Shown in pieces: positions 17,028-25,723 of a stretch of DNA of 53,163 bases. A program made the translations under genes and the position numbers. The notes under the pieces were generated by a model. That model was not told the DNA's origin and made no database searches. It was given only the letters and a program-made list of their open reading frames with translations. Numbering within the stretch: the stretch's first letter is position 1; every line of letters starts with the position of its first letter. This DNA comes from Streptomyces sp. DI166 (lineage in GTDB: Bacteria > Actinomycetota > Actinomycetes > Streptomycetales > Streptomycetaceae), in assembly GCF_900091315.1 (NCBI RefSeq), contig NZ_FLSP01000060.1, forward strand, positions 1-53,163. The letters run 5' to 3'.

Positions 17028-18086
17028 GTGACCATCATCGATGAAACGGCCTGGAGCCCGGCGCCGGACGGCGCCGAGGAGGACGGCCGCCCGCTGCTCG
17101 AAGTCCGCGATCTGCATGTGGAGTTCAGCACACGCGACGGGATCGCCAAGGCCGTCAACGGCGTCAACTACTCGGTCAACGCGGGCGAGACGCTCGCTGT
17201 GCTCGGCGAGTCCGGCTCCGGCAAGTCCGTGACCGCGCAGGCCATCATGGGCATCCTCGACATGCCGCCCGGCCGCATCCCCAGGGGAGAGATCCTCTTC
17301 CGCGGCCAGGACATGCTGAAGATGTCCGGCGAGGAGCGCCGGAAGATTCGCGGCAACAGGATCGCGATGATCTTCCAGGACGCGCTGTCCTCGCTGAACC
17401 CGGTGCTCTCCGTGGGTTACCAGCTCGGCGAGATGTTCCGCGTCCACCAGGGCCTGTCCAAGAAGGAAGCCAAGGCCAAGTCGATTGAGCTGATGGACCG
17501 GGTGAAGATCCCGGCCGCAGCGGCCCGCGTCAACGACTACCCGCACCAGTTCTCGGGCGGTATGCGCCAGCGCATCATGATCGCGATGGCGCTTGCCCTG
17601 GAGCCGGACCTGATCATCGCCGACGAGCCCACCACAGCCCTCGACGTGACTGTCCAGGCCCAGGTCATGGACCTGCTCGCGGAGCTTCAGCGTGAGTACC
17701 ACATGGGCCTGATCCTGATCACCCACGACCTCGGAGTCGTCGCCGACGTCGCGGACAAGATCGCGGTGATGTACGCGGGGCGGATCGTGGAGACCGCGCC
17801 CGTGCGCGAGCTGTACAAGCGGCCCGCGCACCCCTACACCAAGGGTTTGCTCGACTCGATCCCGCGCCTTGACCAAAAGGGCCAGGAGCTGTACGCGATC
17901 AAGGGACTGCCGCCCAACCTGACGCGCATCCCGGCCGGTTGCGCCTTCAACCCGCGGTGTCCGAAGGCGCAGGACATCTGCCGCACGGACATTCCGCTGC
18001 TGTCCCCCGTCACCGAGCGGGACGGCGGCGAGCTGGCCGGCCGCGGCAGCGCGTGCCACTTCTGGAAGGAGACGATCCATGGCTGA
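17028..18086 (+). CDS. Oligopeptide ABC importer, ATPase (DppD/OppD type, cluster 1)
   Basis: A 352-residue ABC ATPase. Walker A GESGSGKS, Q-loop FQDALSSLNP, signature FSGGMRQR, Walker B LIIADEPTTALD and the H-loop THDLGVV are all intact. The C terminus carries the Cys-rich oligopeptide extension (GCAFNPRCPKAQDIC) typical of OppD/DppD, which can hold an iron-sulfur cluster in some members. The GTG start has GGGAGG 6 nt upstream. It overlaps the next gene by 8 nt (ATGGCTGA). Confidence 0.95.
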   Translation: MTIIDETAWSPAPDGAEEDGRPLLEVRDLHVEFSTRDGIAKAVNGVNYSVNAGETLAVLGESGSGKSVTAQAIMGILDMPPGRIPRGEILFRGQDMLKMSGEERRKIRGNRIAMIFQDALSSLNPVLSVGYQLGEMFRVHQGLSKKEAKAKSIELMDRVKIPAAAARVNDYPHQFSGGMRQRIMIAMALALEPDLIIADEPTTALDVTVQAQVMDLLAELQREYHMGLILITHDLGVVADVADKIAVMYAGRIVETAPVRELYKRPAHPYTKGLLDSIPRLDQKGQELYAIKGLPPNLTRIPAGCAFNPRCPKAQDICRTDIPLLSPVTERDGGELAGRGSACHFWKETIHG

Positions 18087-19227
18087 GTTGAAGAAGACGG
18101 ACGAGTCCATGGACGCCACCCCCAACGTCACCGAGGTCGAGACGGCCGACGCCGCGACCGAGGCGGCGGCCGTGGCGGCGATCGACGCGCCAGTCGACCG
18201 GGGCGAGCCGATCCTTCAGGTGCGCAACCTGGTGAAGCACTTTCCGCTGACCCAGGGCATCCTGTTCAAGCGGCAGATCGGCGCGGTCAAGGCCGTGGAC
18301 GGGATCTCCTTCGACCTCTACCAGGGCGAGACGCTCGGTATCGTGGGTGAGTCCGGCTGCGGCAAGTCCACGGTCGCCAAGCTGCTGATGCTGCTGGAGA
18401 AGGCGACCGCGGGCGAGGTTTTCTACAAGGGCCAGGACATCACCAAGCTGTCCGGGCGCGCACTGAAGGCGGTCCGGCGGAACATTCAGATGGTGTTCCA
18501 GGACCCGTACACCTCGCTCAACCCCCGTATGACGGTGGGCGACATCATTGGGGAGACCTTCGAGATCCACCCGGAGGTGGCGCCGAAGGGTGACCGACGC
18601 AAGCGGGTCCAGGACCTGCTGGACGTGGTCGGCCTCAACCCCGAGTACATCAACCGCTATCCGCATCAGTTCTCCGGAGGTCAACGCCAGCGCATCGGCA
18701 TCGCCCGCGGCCTCGCCCTCAACCCCGAGATCATCATCTGCGACGAGCCGGTCTCCGCGCTGGATGTGTCCGTCCAGGCGCAGGTCATCAATTTGATGGA
18801 GAAGCTGCAGGACGAGTTCAACCTCTCCTACCTCTTCATCGCACACGACCTGTCCATCGTCCGGCACATCTCGGACCGCGTGGGCGTGATGTACCTCGGG
18901 AAGATGGCCGAGATCGGCACGGACACCCAGATCTACGACCACCCGACGCACCCCTACACCCAGGCGCTGCTGTCGGCGGTCCCGGTCCCCGACCCGGAGT
19001 CCCGCGAGGGCCGCGAGCGGATCATCCTCACCGGCGACGTGCCGTCCCCGGCCAATCCTCCTTCGGGCTGCCGCTTCCGCACCCGTTGCTGGAAGGCCCA
19101 GGACAAGTGCGCCGAGGAGGTCCCGCTGTTGGCCGTTCCCGAGCGCTTCAAGGCGTCCGACTCCCCGGCAGCCCACGAGTCGGCCTGCCATTTTGCTGAG
19201 GAGAAGGACGTGGTGCACGCGGCCTGA
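18079..19227 (+). CDS. Oligopeptide ABC importer, ATPase (DppF/OppF type, cluster 1)
   Basis: A 382-residue ABC ATPase, partner of the preceding one. Walker A GESGCGKS, Q-loop FQDPYTSLNPR, signature FSGGQRQRIG, Walker B IICDEPVSALD and H-loop AHDLSIV are present, with the OppF C-terminal Cys motif (GCRFRTRCWKAQDKC). Compared with the paralogue in cluster 2 it has an extra Ala/Thr-rich N terminus of about 40 residues before the ABC domain. A strong terminator follows and ends the operon. Confidence 0.95.
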   Translation: MAELKKTDESMDATPNVTEVETADAATEAAAVAAIDAPVDRGEPILQVRNLVKHFPLTQGILFKRQIGAVKAVDGISFDLYQGETLGIVGESGCGKSTVAKLLMLLEKATAGEVFYKGQDITKLSGRALKAVRRNIQMVFQDPYTSLNPRMTVGDIIGETFEIHPEVAPKGDRRKRVQDLLDVVGLNPEYINRYPHQFSGGQRQRIGIARGLALNPEIIICDEPVSALDVSVQAQVINLMEKLQDEFNLSYLFIAHDLSIVRHISDRVGVMYLGKMAEIGTDTQIYDHPTHPYTQALLSAVPVPDPESREGRERIILTGDVPSPANPPSGCRFRTRCWKAQDKCAEEVPLLAVPERFKASDSPAAHESACHFAEEKDVVHAA

Positions 19228-19245
19228 CCGCGCCACGACGGTAAG

Positions 19246-19288
19246 AGCCGGTTGCCGGTACCCGCGGGGTACCGGCAACCGGCTTTTT
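19246..19288 (+). terminator. Intrinsic terminator of cluster 1
   Basis: A perfect 18-bp stem (19246-19263 with 19267-19284) with a 3-nt loop, running directly into five T residues (19284-19288). This is one of the clearest intrinsic terminators in the window. Confidence 0.93.
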
Positions 19289-19566
19289 CGGTTGCGGGTA
19301 CCGCACACGGCCGGTCGAGATGCGGCCAAGAAGACAGCAGGCCGAACTCGTCCAGGAGCGCAGAGGGCGCTTTCGCTCTTCCGGCCAAGGTTCGGACACG
19401 GCCGTATGCGAAGCGTGCAGGCTCGTGAAGGATCTTGCACTCCGCACGGAGCCCGCCCATCCCGGGCTAGGCGCGAGGTCGCCTCCGGTGAACCTGCTCC
19501 TAAGGCCCTCCAGGCTCCGCTGAGGGCACGGTGAACCGACCTACCTGGTGGATGGTCCGTTCCGTG

Positions 19567-19612
19567 GGAGGACGCGCCTGGGTCCTCCGTTCGGAGTAGC
19601 GCCGCACTCCGA
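19567..19612 (+). promoter_or_regulatory. Two hairpins and a direct repeat upstream of cluster 2
   Basis: The gap 19289-19704 has no gene. It holds two successive 7-bp hairpins (19567-19573 with 19582-19588, and 19591-19597 with 19606-19612), then a direct repeat ATTGGCG at 19642 and 19653, one helical turn apart, about 50 nt before the binding-protein ATG. These could be leader structures or operator half-sites. No promoter was assigned. Confidence 0.35.
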
Positions 19613-19704
19613 CGGTGCAACTGAATGAGATCAATGCGGCTATTGGCGCGATATTGGCGAGAAGGAGCAGTGCACGCACCCACCGCACGTACTAGGAGGA
19701 CTCC

Positions 19705-21339
19705 ATGCGTGGAGCCACGCACGCCAAATGGACCGCATGCGCGGTGGCGGTAGCTCTCGCGGCGACGGCCTGCGGAGGCGGGGACGACGACGGGGGCAGC
19801 GGCGGCGACACCAGCGCGGTGCTGAGTGCCTCCTGGGGCGACCCGCAGAACCCGCTGGAGCCCGCCAACACCAACGAGGTGCAGGGCGGCAAGGTCCTCG
19901 ACATGGTCTTCCGCGGCCTGAAGCGCTACAACCCGGAGACCGGCGCCGCCGAGGACATGCTCGCGGAGTCCATCGAGACCTCCGACTCCCAGAACTTCAC
20001 CATCAAGATCAAGGACTGGACCTTCAGCAACGGTGAGAAGGTCACCGCCGACTCCTTCGTCAACGCCTGGAACTACGGCGCCAGCCTGAAGAACAACCAG
20101 AAGAACGCGTACTTCTTCAGCTACATCGAGGGCTACGACCAGGTCCACCCGGAGGACGGCAGCAAGCAGACCGCCGACACCCTCTCCGGGCTGAAGGTCG
20201 TCGACGAGAAGACCTTCACCGTCAAGCTCAACCAGAAGTTCTCGACCTTCCCCGAGACCCTCGGCTACTCCGCCTACGCGCCGCTGCCGCAGGAGTTCTT
20301 CGACGACCACTCCGCCTGGCTGAGCAAGCCCGTCGGCAACGGCCCGTACACCATCCAGTCCTACGCCAAGGGCTCCCAGATGTCGCTGCGCGCCTGGGAG
20401 GACTACCCCGGCGAGGACAAGGCGCAGAACGGCGGCGTGGACCTGAAGGTCTACACCGACAACAACACCGCCTACACCGATCTGCTGGCCGGCAACCTCG
20501 ACCTGGTCGACGACGTGCCCGCCTCCCAGCTCGCCAACGTCCAGGCCGACCTCGGCGACCGCTACCTCAACACCCCGGCCGGCATCATCCAGACCCTCGC
20601 CTTCCCCTACTACGACGAGAAGTGGGACCAGCCGGACTCGGACAAGGTCCGCACCGGGCTGTCGCGGGCCATCGACCGCAAGCAGATCACCGAGACGATC
20701 TTCCAGAAGACCCGCACCCCGGCCACCGACTGGACCTCCCCGGTGCTCGGTGAGGAGGGCGGCTTCGAGGAGGGCTTCTGCGGCGACGCCTGCGAGTACG
20801 ACCCCGACGAGGCCAAGAAGCTCATTGAGGAGGGCGGCGGCCTCCCCGGCGGCCAGGTCAAGATCACGTACAACGCGGACACCGGCTCGCACAAGGACTG
20901 GGTGGACGCGGTCTGCAACTCCATCAACAACGCCCTCGACAACGAGAAGGCCTGCGTCGGCAACCCGGTCGGCACCTTCGCCGACTTCCGCAACCAGATC
21001 ACCGACCTGAAGATGAGCGGCCCGTTCCGCGCGGGCTGGCAGATGGACTACCCGCTCATCCAGAACTTCCTCCAGCCGCTCTACTACACCAACGCCTCCT
21101 CCAACGACGGCAAGTGGTCGAACAAGGAGTTCGACGACCTCGTCGACCAGGCCAACGCCGAGGCCGACACCGCCAAGGCCGTCGACCTGTTCAAGCAGGC
21201 CGAGGCCGTCGTCCGGGACAACATGGCCGCCATCCCGCTCTGGTACCAGAACGGCAGCGCCGGCTACTCGGAGCGGCTGTCCAACGTCAAGCTCAACCCG
21301 TTCAGCGTGCCCGTCTACAACGAGATCAAGGTCGGCTGA
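19705..21339 (+). CDS. Oligopeptide ABC importer, substrate-binding lipoprotein (cluster 2)
   Basis: A 544-residue lipoprotein paralogous to the cluster 1 binding protein. Signal peptide with an AATAC lipobox (Cys near residue 23), then an Asp/Gly-rich linker and the SBP family 5 fold (WTFSNGEKVTADSFVNAWN, GNGPYTIQSY, LSRAIDRKQITETIF, AAIPLWYQ). It differs from its cluster 1 paralogue in carrying two closely spaced cysteines in CGDACEYD near residue 368, which may form a disulfide. AGGAGG lies 6-11 nt before the ATG. The permease gene follows after only 6 nt, without the hairpins seen in cluster 1. Confidence 0.93.
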   Translation: MRGATHAKWTACAVAVALAATACGGGDDDGGSGGDTSAVLSASWGDPQNPLEPANTNEVQGGKVLDMVFRGLKRYNPETGAAEDMLAESIETSDSQNFTIKIKDWTFSNGEKVTADSFVNAWNYGASLKNNQKNAYFFSYIEGYDQVHPEDGSKQTADTLSGLKVVDEKTFTVKLNQKFSTFPETLGYSAYAPLPQEFFDDHSAWLSKPVGNGPYTIQSYAKGSQMSLRAWEDYPGEDKAQNGGVDLKVYTDNNTAYTDLLAGNLDLVDDVPASQLANVQADLGDRYLNTPAGIIQTLAFPYYDEKWDQPDSDKVRTGLSRAIDRKQITETIFQKTRTPATDWTSPVLGEEGGFEEGFCGDACEYDPDEAKKLIEEGGGLPGGQVKITYNADTGSHKDWVDAVCNSINNALDNEKACVGNPVGTFADFRNQITDLKMSGPFRAGWQMDYPLIQNFLQPLYYTNASSNDGKWSNKEFDDLVDQANAEADTAKAVDLFKQAEAVVRDNMAAIPLWYQNGSAGYSERLSNVKLNPFSVPVYNEIKVG

Positions 21340-21345
21340 GCCCCC

Positions 21346-22269
21346 ATGGGACGGTACGTCGTCCGGCGCCTGCTCCAGATGATCCCGGTCTTCATCGGGG
21401 CGACCCTGCTGATCTTCCTCATGGTGAACGTGATGGGCGACCCCATCGCGGGCCTGTGCGGCGACCGGCAGTGCGACCCGGCGACGGCCGCCCAGCTGGA
21501 GAAGGAGTTCGGACTCGACAAGCCGGTCTGGCAGCAATACCTGACGTACATGGGGAACGTCTTCACCGGCGACTTCGGCACCGCGTTCAACGGGCAGGAG
21601 GTCACCGAGCTGATGGCGTCGGCGTTCCCCGTCACCATCCGGCTCACCATCGTCGCCATCCTGTTCGAGATCGTCATCGGCATCACCCTGGGCGTCATCA
21701 CCGGCCTGCGCCGCGGCCGGCCCGTCGACACCGGGGTGCTGCTGATCACCCTCGTGGTGATCTCGGTGCCGACCTTCGTCACCGGTCTGCTGCTGCAGCT
21801 CCTGCTCGGCGTGGAGTGGGGCTGGATCAAACCGTCCGTCTCCACCGACGCCACCTTCGGCGAGCTGATCGTGCCGGGCCTGGTGCTCGCCTCGGTGTCC
21901 CTGGCGTACGTGACGCGGCTGACCCGCACCTCGATCGCGGAGAACCGCCGCTCCGACTATGTCCGGACGGCGGTGGCCAAGGGGCTCCCGCGGCGCCGGG
22001 TGATCACCAAGCATCTGCTGCGCAACTCGCTGATCCCCGTGGTCACCTTCATCGGCACCGACATCGGCGCGCTGATGGGCGGCGCCATCGTCACCGAGCG
22101 GATCTTCAACATCCACGGTGTGGGCTACCAGCTCTACCAGGGCATCCTGCGCCAGAACACCCAGACGGTGGTCGGCTTCGTGACCGTCCTGGTGCTGGTC
22201 TTCCTGGTCGCCAACCTGCTCGTCGACCTCCTCTACGCCGTACTCGACCCGAGGATCCGCTATGCCTGA
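21346..22269 (+). CDS. Oligopeptide ABC importer, permease (DppB/OppB type, cluster 2)
   Basis: A 307-residue permease with about six helices, starting MGRYVVRRLLQMIPVFIGA and clearly paralogous to the cluster 1 gene. The EAA loop is at about residues 200-225 (YVRTAVAKGLPRRRVITKH). A short Cys pair (CGDRQC) sits in the first extracytoplasmic loop. No strong ribosome site precedes the ATG, so translation probably depends on coupling to the binding-protein gene 6 nt upstream. It overlaps the next permease by the same 8 nt (ATGCCTGA) as in cluster 1. Confidence 0.94.
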   Translation: MGRYVVRRLLQMIPVFIGATLLIFLMVNVMGDPIAGLCGDRQCDPATAAQLEKEFGLDKPVWQQYLTYMGNVFTGDFGTAFNGQEVTELMASAFPVTIRLTIVAILFEIVIGITLGVITGLRRGRPVDTGVLLITLVVISVPTFVTGLLLQLLLGVEWGWIKPSVSTDATFGELIVPGLVLASVSLAYVTRLTRTSIAENRRSDYVRTAVAKGLPRRRVITKHLLRNSLIPVVTFIGTDIGALMGGAIVTERIFNIHGVGYQLYQGILRQNTQTVVGFVTVLVLVFLVANLLVDLLYAVLDPRIRYA

Positions 22270-23242
22270 ACCTCCCATCGAACCCGAGGGCGCGATCGCC
22301 TCGACCGGCGCGGGCGGTGCGATGGACCTGGCCACCGCGGAGGGGGAAACCCTGGAGAAGAATCCGCTCGGCCCGGAGGGCACCGGCCCGCGGGAGAAGC
22401 CGCGCTCGCTGTGGTCGGACGCCTGGCGCGACCTGCGCCGCAACCCGGTCTTCATCATCGCCGGGCTCGTCATCCTCTTCCTGGTCTTCATCTCCCTGTG
22501 GCCGGGCGCCATCACCTGGATGAGCCCCCTCAAGTGCGACCTGTCCAAGGCCCAGCAGGGCTCCCAGCCCGGCCACCCGTTCGGCTTCAACGGCCAGGGC
22601 TGCGACGTCTACACCCGTACGGTCTACGGCGCCCGGACCTCCGTGGCGGTCGGCGTCTGCGCCACGCTCGGGGTCGCCCTCCTCGGCAGCCTGCTCGGCG
22701 GGCTCGCCGGGTTCTTCGGCGGGGCGGCGGACTCGTTCCTGTCCCGCATCACCGACATCTTCTTCGCGATCCCGGTCGTCCTCGGCGGCCTGGTGCTGCT
22801 GTCGGTGGTCACCAGCAACACCATCTGGCCGGTCATCGGCTTCATGATCCTGCTGGGCTGGCCGCAGATCTCCCGCATCGCCCGCGGCTCGGTCATCACC
22901 GTCAAACAGAACGACTACGTGCAGGCCGCCCGTGCCCTCGGCGCCTCCAACTCCCGGATGCTGCTGCGCCACATCGCCCCGAACGCGGTGGCCCCGGTGA
23001 TCGTGGTGGCGACGATCGCGCTGGGCACGTACATCGCCCTGGAGGCCACGCTCTCCTATCTGGGCGTGGGCCTGAAACCCCCCAGCGTCTCCTGGGGCAT
23101 CGACATCTCCTCGGCCTCCCCCTACATCCGCAACGCCCCCCACGCCCTGCTGTGGCCCTCGGGCGCCCTGGCCCTCACGGTCCTGGCCTTCATCATGCTC
23201 GGCGACGCCGTCCGCGACGCCCTCGACCCGAAGCTGAGGTGA
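22262..23242 (+). CDS. Oligopeptide ABC importer, permease (DppC/OppC type, cluster 2)
   Basis: A 326-residue permease paralogous to the cluster 1 DppC-type gene: hydrophilic N terminus of about 55 residues, the motif SLWSDAWRDLRRNPVF, about six helices, and the EAA loop (YVQAARALGASNSRMLLRHI). The conserved ATLSYLGVGL segment follows. It pairs with the preceding permease. The ATPase genes begin only after an unusual 276-nt spacer, whereas the equivalent gap in cluster 1 is 11 nt. Confidence 0.94.
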   Translation: MPEPPIEPEGAIASTGAGGAMDLATAEGETLEKNPLGPEGTGPREKPRSLWSDAWRDLRRNPVFIIAGLVILFLVFISLWPGAITWMSPLKCDLSKAQQGSQPGHPFGFNGQGCDVYTRTVYGARTSVAVGVCATLGVALLGSLLGGLAGFFGGAADSFLSRITDIFFAIPVVLGGLVLLSVVTSNTIWPVIGFMILLGWPQISRIARGSVITVKQNDYVQAARALGASNSRMLLRHIAPNAVAPVIVVATIALGTYIALEATLSYLGVGLKPPSVSWGIDISSASPYIRNAPHALLWPSGALALTVLAFIMLGDAVRDALDPKLR

Positions 23243-23518
23243 CGCCGGCGATGACGGCGCCCATCGAAGCCCTCCGCGCCGACCGGGCGGCGGCCTGTCG
23301 CCGACGGTCTTCGCCCTTGGGCACGGCGTTCACCCGCCCGCTCCCCGCGCCGCCGGGCACGGCGCCCCTGCCCGGTCCCCGCCACCCACCGGGGAGTCTT
23401 ACGCCGTGGGCGAGTCCTCCGCCCGAAGGCGGGGCGGTCCGACGGGACGGCGCCGCGCGGCACCACCGCCCGCCCGGTCGCCGTATGCCCCGCGCGCCCC
23501 ATCCACCACCGGCCCGGA
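23243..23518 (+). other. Unexplained spacer inside cluster 2
   Basis: A 276-nt Pro/Arg-coding-like G+C-rich stretch between the second permease and first ATPase genes. It contains an open frame starting with ATG at 23251 that runs into the ATPase gene in a different frame. It resembles no protein I know and has no strong terminator. It may be decayed sequence, an insertion, or a leader. Confidence 0.4.
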
Positions 23519-24553
23519 GTGACGTCGCCCCACCCGGCCCGCCGCCCCCTCACCCCCGACCCCGAAGCGAGGCGAGACGTGCTGCTCGAAGTGCGTGATC
23601 TGCATGTGGAGTTCCGGACCCGGGACGGGGTGGCCAAGGCCGTCAACGGGGTCGACTACGGCGTGGACGCCGGTGAGACGCTCGCCGTGCTCGGCGAGTC
23701 GGGGTCCGGGAAGTCCGTCACCGCGCAGGCGATCATGGGGATCCTCGACATGCCGCCGGGGAAGATCACCCAGGGCGAGATCCTCTTCCAGGGCAAGGAC
23801 CTGCTGAAGCTGAAGGAGGAGGAGCGCAGGAAGGTCCGCGGCGCCGAGATGGCGATGATCTTCCAGGACGCCCTGTCCTCCCTGAACCCCGTGCTCAGCG
23901 TCGGCGATCAGCTCGGCGAGATGTTCGTCGTGCACCGGGGCATGTCCAAGAAGGACGCCCGCGCCAAGGCCGTCGAACTGATGGACCGCGTCCGCATCCC
24001 CGCCGCCAAGGAACGCGTCAAGCAGTACCCGCACCAGTTCTCCGGCGGTATGCGCCAGCGCATCATGATCGCGATGGCGCTGGCCCTGGAACCCGCCCTG
24101 ATCATCGCCGACGAGCCCACCACCGCCCTCGACGTCACCGTCCAGGCCCAGGTGATGGACCTGCTCGCGGACCTCCAGCGCGAGTACAACATGGGCCTGA
24201 TCCTCATCACCCACGACCTCGGCGTCGTCGCGGACGTCGCCGACCGGATCGCCGTGATGTACGCGGGCCGCATCGTGGAGTCCGCCCCCGTCCACGACAT
24301 CTACAAGGCCCCCGCCCACCCCTACACCCGCGGCCTGCTCGACTCCATCCCCCGCCTGGACCAGAAGGGCCAGGAGCTCTACGCCATCAAGGGCCTGCCC
24401 CCGAACCTGATGCACATCCCGCCCGGCTGCGCCTTCCACCCGCGCTGCCCCATGGCCCAGGACGTGTGCCGCACCGACGAACCCCCGCTCTACGAGGTCT
24501 CCGAGGAGCGCGGCAGCGCCTGCCACTTCTGGAGGGAGTGCCTCCATGGCTGA
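23519..24553 (+). CDS. Oligopeptide ABC importer, ATPase (DppD/OppD type, cluster 2)
   Basis: A 344-residue ABC ATPase with Walker A GESGSGKS, Q-loop FQDALSSLNP, signature FSGGMRQR, Walker B LIIADEPTTALD and the OppD C-terminal motif (GCAFHPRCPMAQDVC). It is strikingly similar to the cluster 1 ATPase along its whole length. The start is uncertain: GTG at 23519 gives 20 extra residues but its GGAG overlaps the codon; GTG at 23579, preceded by GAGGCGAG, begins directly at the conserved LLEVRDLHVEF. It overlaps the next gene by 8 nt (ATGGCTGA), as in cluster 1. Confidence 0.92.
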   Translation: MTSPHPARRPLTPDPEARRDVLLEVRDLHVEFRTRDGVAKAVNGVDYGVDAGETLAVLGESGSGKSVTAQAIMGILDMPPGKITQGEILFQGKDLLKLKEEERRKVRGAEMAMIFQDALSSLNPVLSVGDQLGEMFVVHRGMSKKDARAKAVELMDRVRIPAAKERVKQYPHQFSGGMRQRIMIAMALALEPALIIADEPTTALDVTVQAQVMDLLADLQREYNMGLILITHDLGVVADVADRIAVMYAGRIVESAPVHDIYKAPAHPYTRGLLDSIPRLDQKGQELYAIKGLPPNLMHIPPGCAFHPRCPMAQDVCRTDEPPLYEVSEERGSACHFWRECLHG

Positions 24554-25583
24554 GCCGATCCTCGAAGTGCGCGGGCTGGTCAAGCACTACCCGCTGACCC
24601 AGGGCATCCTGTTCAAGAAGCAGGTCGGCGCGGTCAAGGCCGTCGACGGCGTGGACTTCGACCTCGGGCAGGGCGAAACCCTCGGCATCGTCGGCGAGTC
24701 CGGCTGCGGCAAGTCCACGGTCGCCAAGATGCTGGTCCATCTGGAACGCCCCACGGCCGGCACCATCCGCTACAAGGGCGAGGACATCACCAGCCTGTCC
24801 GCCAAGGCCCTCAAGGCGGTCCGCCGCAACATCCAGATGGTCTTCCAGGACCCCTACACCTCCCTCAACCCCCGCATGACGGTGGGCGACATCATCGGCG
24901 AGCCCTACGACATCCACCCCGAGGTGGCCCCGAAGGGCGATAGGCGCCGCAGGGTCCAGGACCTGCTGGACGTCGTCGGTCTCAACCCCGAGTACATCAA
25001 CCGCTATCCGCACCAGTTCTCCGGCGGCCAGCGCCAGCGCATCGGTATCGCCCGCGGCCTGGCGCTGCGCCCCGAGGTGATCGTCGCCGACGAACCGGTC
25101 TCGGCGCTGGACGTCTCGGTCCAGGCCCAGGTCATCAACCTGCTGGACCGGCTCCAGAACGACTTCGACCTGTCGTACATCTTCATCGCCCACGACCTGT
25201 CGATCGTCCGGCACATCTCCGACCGGGTCGGCGTGATGTACCTCGGCCGCATCGTGGAGATCGGCCGGGACAGCGAGATCTACGACCACCCCACGCACCC
25301 CTACACCCAGGCGCTGCTCTCCGCGGTCCCGGTCCCCGACCCGGAGGCCCGTGAGCACCGCGAGCGGATCATCCTCGCCGGTGACGTCCCGTCCCCGACG
25401 AACGTCCCCTCCGGCTGCCGCTTCCGCACCCGCTGCTGGAAGGCCCAGGAGCGGTGCGCGGTGGAGGTGCCCGTGCTCGCGGTCCCGCCCCACCTCAGCA
25501 CGGTCAAGGGGCCCGCGGCCCACGACTCGGCCTGCCATTTCGCCGAGGAGAAGCACGTCGTCCCGACGGAGGCGGAGCAGTAG
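24546..25583 (+). CDS. Oligopeptide ABC importer, ATPase (DppF/OppF type, cluster 2)
   Basis: A 345-residue ABC ATPase, partner of the preceding one, with Walker A GESGCGKS, Q-loop FQDPYTSLNPR, signature FSGGQRQRIG, Walker B VIVADEPVSALD and the Cys-containing OppF tail (GCRFRTRCWKAQERC). Its start lies directly at the ABC domain, lacking the Ala/Thr-rich extension of the cluster 1 paralogue. It is the last gene of the operon and faces the convergent S9 peptidase gene across a bidirectional terminator. Confidence 0.95.
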   Translation: MAEPILEVRGLVKHYPLTQGILFKKQVGAVKAVDGVDFDLGQGETLGIVGESGCGKSTVAKMLVHLERPTAGTIRYKGEDITSLSAKALKAVRRNIQMVFQDPYTSLNPRMTVGDIIGEPYDIHPEVAPKGDRRRRVQDLLDVVGLNPEYINRYPHQFSGGQRQRIGIARGLALRPEVIVADEPVSALDVSVQAQVINLLDRLQNDFDLSYIFIAHDLSIVRHISDRVGVMYLGRIVEIGRDSEIYDHPTHPYTQALLSAVPVPDPEAREHRERIILAGDVPSPTNVPSGCRFRTRCWKAQERCAVEVPVLAVPPHLSTVKGPAAHDSACHFAEEKHVVPTEAEQ

Positions 25584-25680
25584 CGGGGACGGGAGGAGTA
25601 ACACGCAGGCAACTCGCCCGACCCTGTTCCGATATACGGACGCGCCACTCTGAACAACGTACGGCCGTGCGGGTGCCGTA

Positions 25681-25717
25681 AACGGACCGGAGTGCCGCCA
25701 TGTCACTCCGGTCCGTT
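25681..25717. terminator. Bidirectional terminator between cluster 2 and the S9 peptidase
   Basis: A perfect 14-bp inverted repeat (25681-25694 with 25704-25717) with a 9-nt loop, sitting between two convergent genes and 7 nt from the peptidase stop. It can serve both directions. Confidence 0.85.
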
Positions 25718-25723
25718 GCCGTC

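Noticed and set aside
18010..22590. A 1526-codon minus-strand open frame across both importer clusters
   Set aside because: Same antisense artefact, spanning a terminator and four well-supported plus-strand genes.
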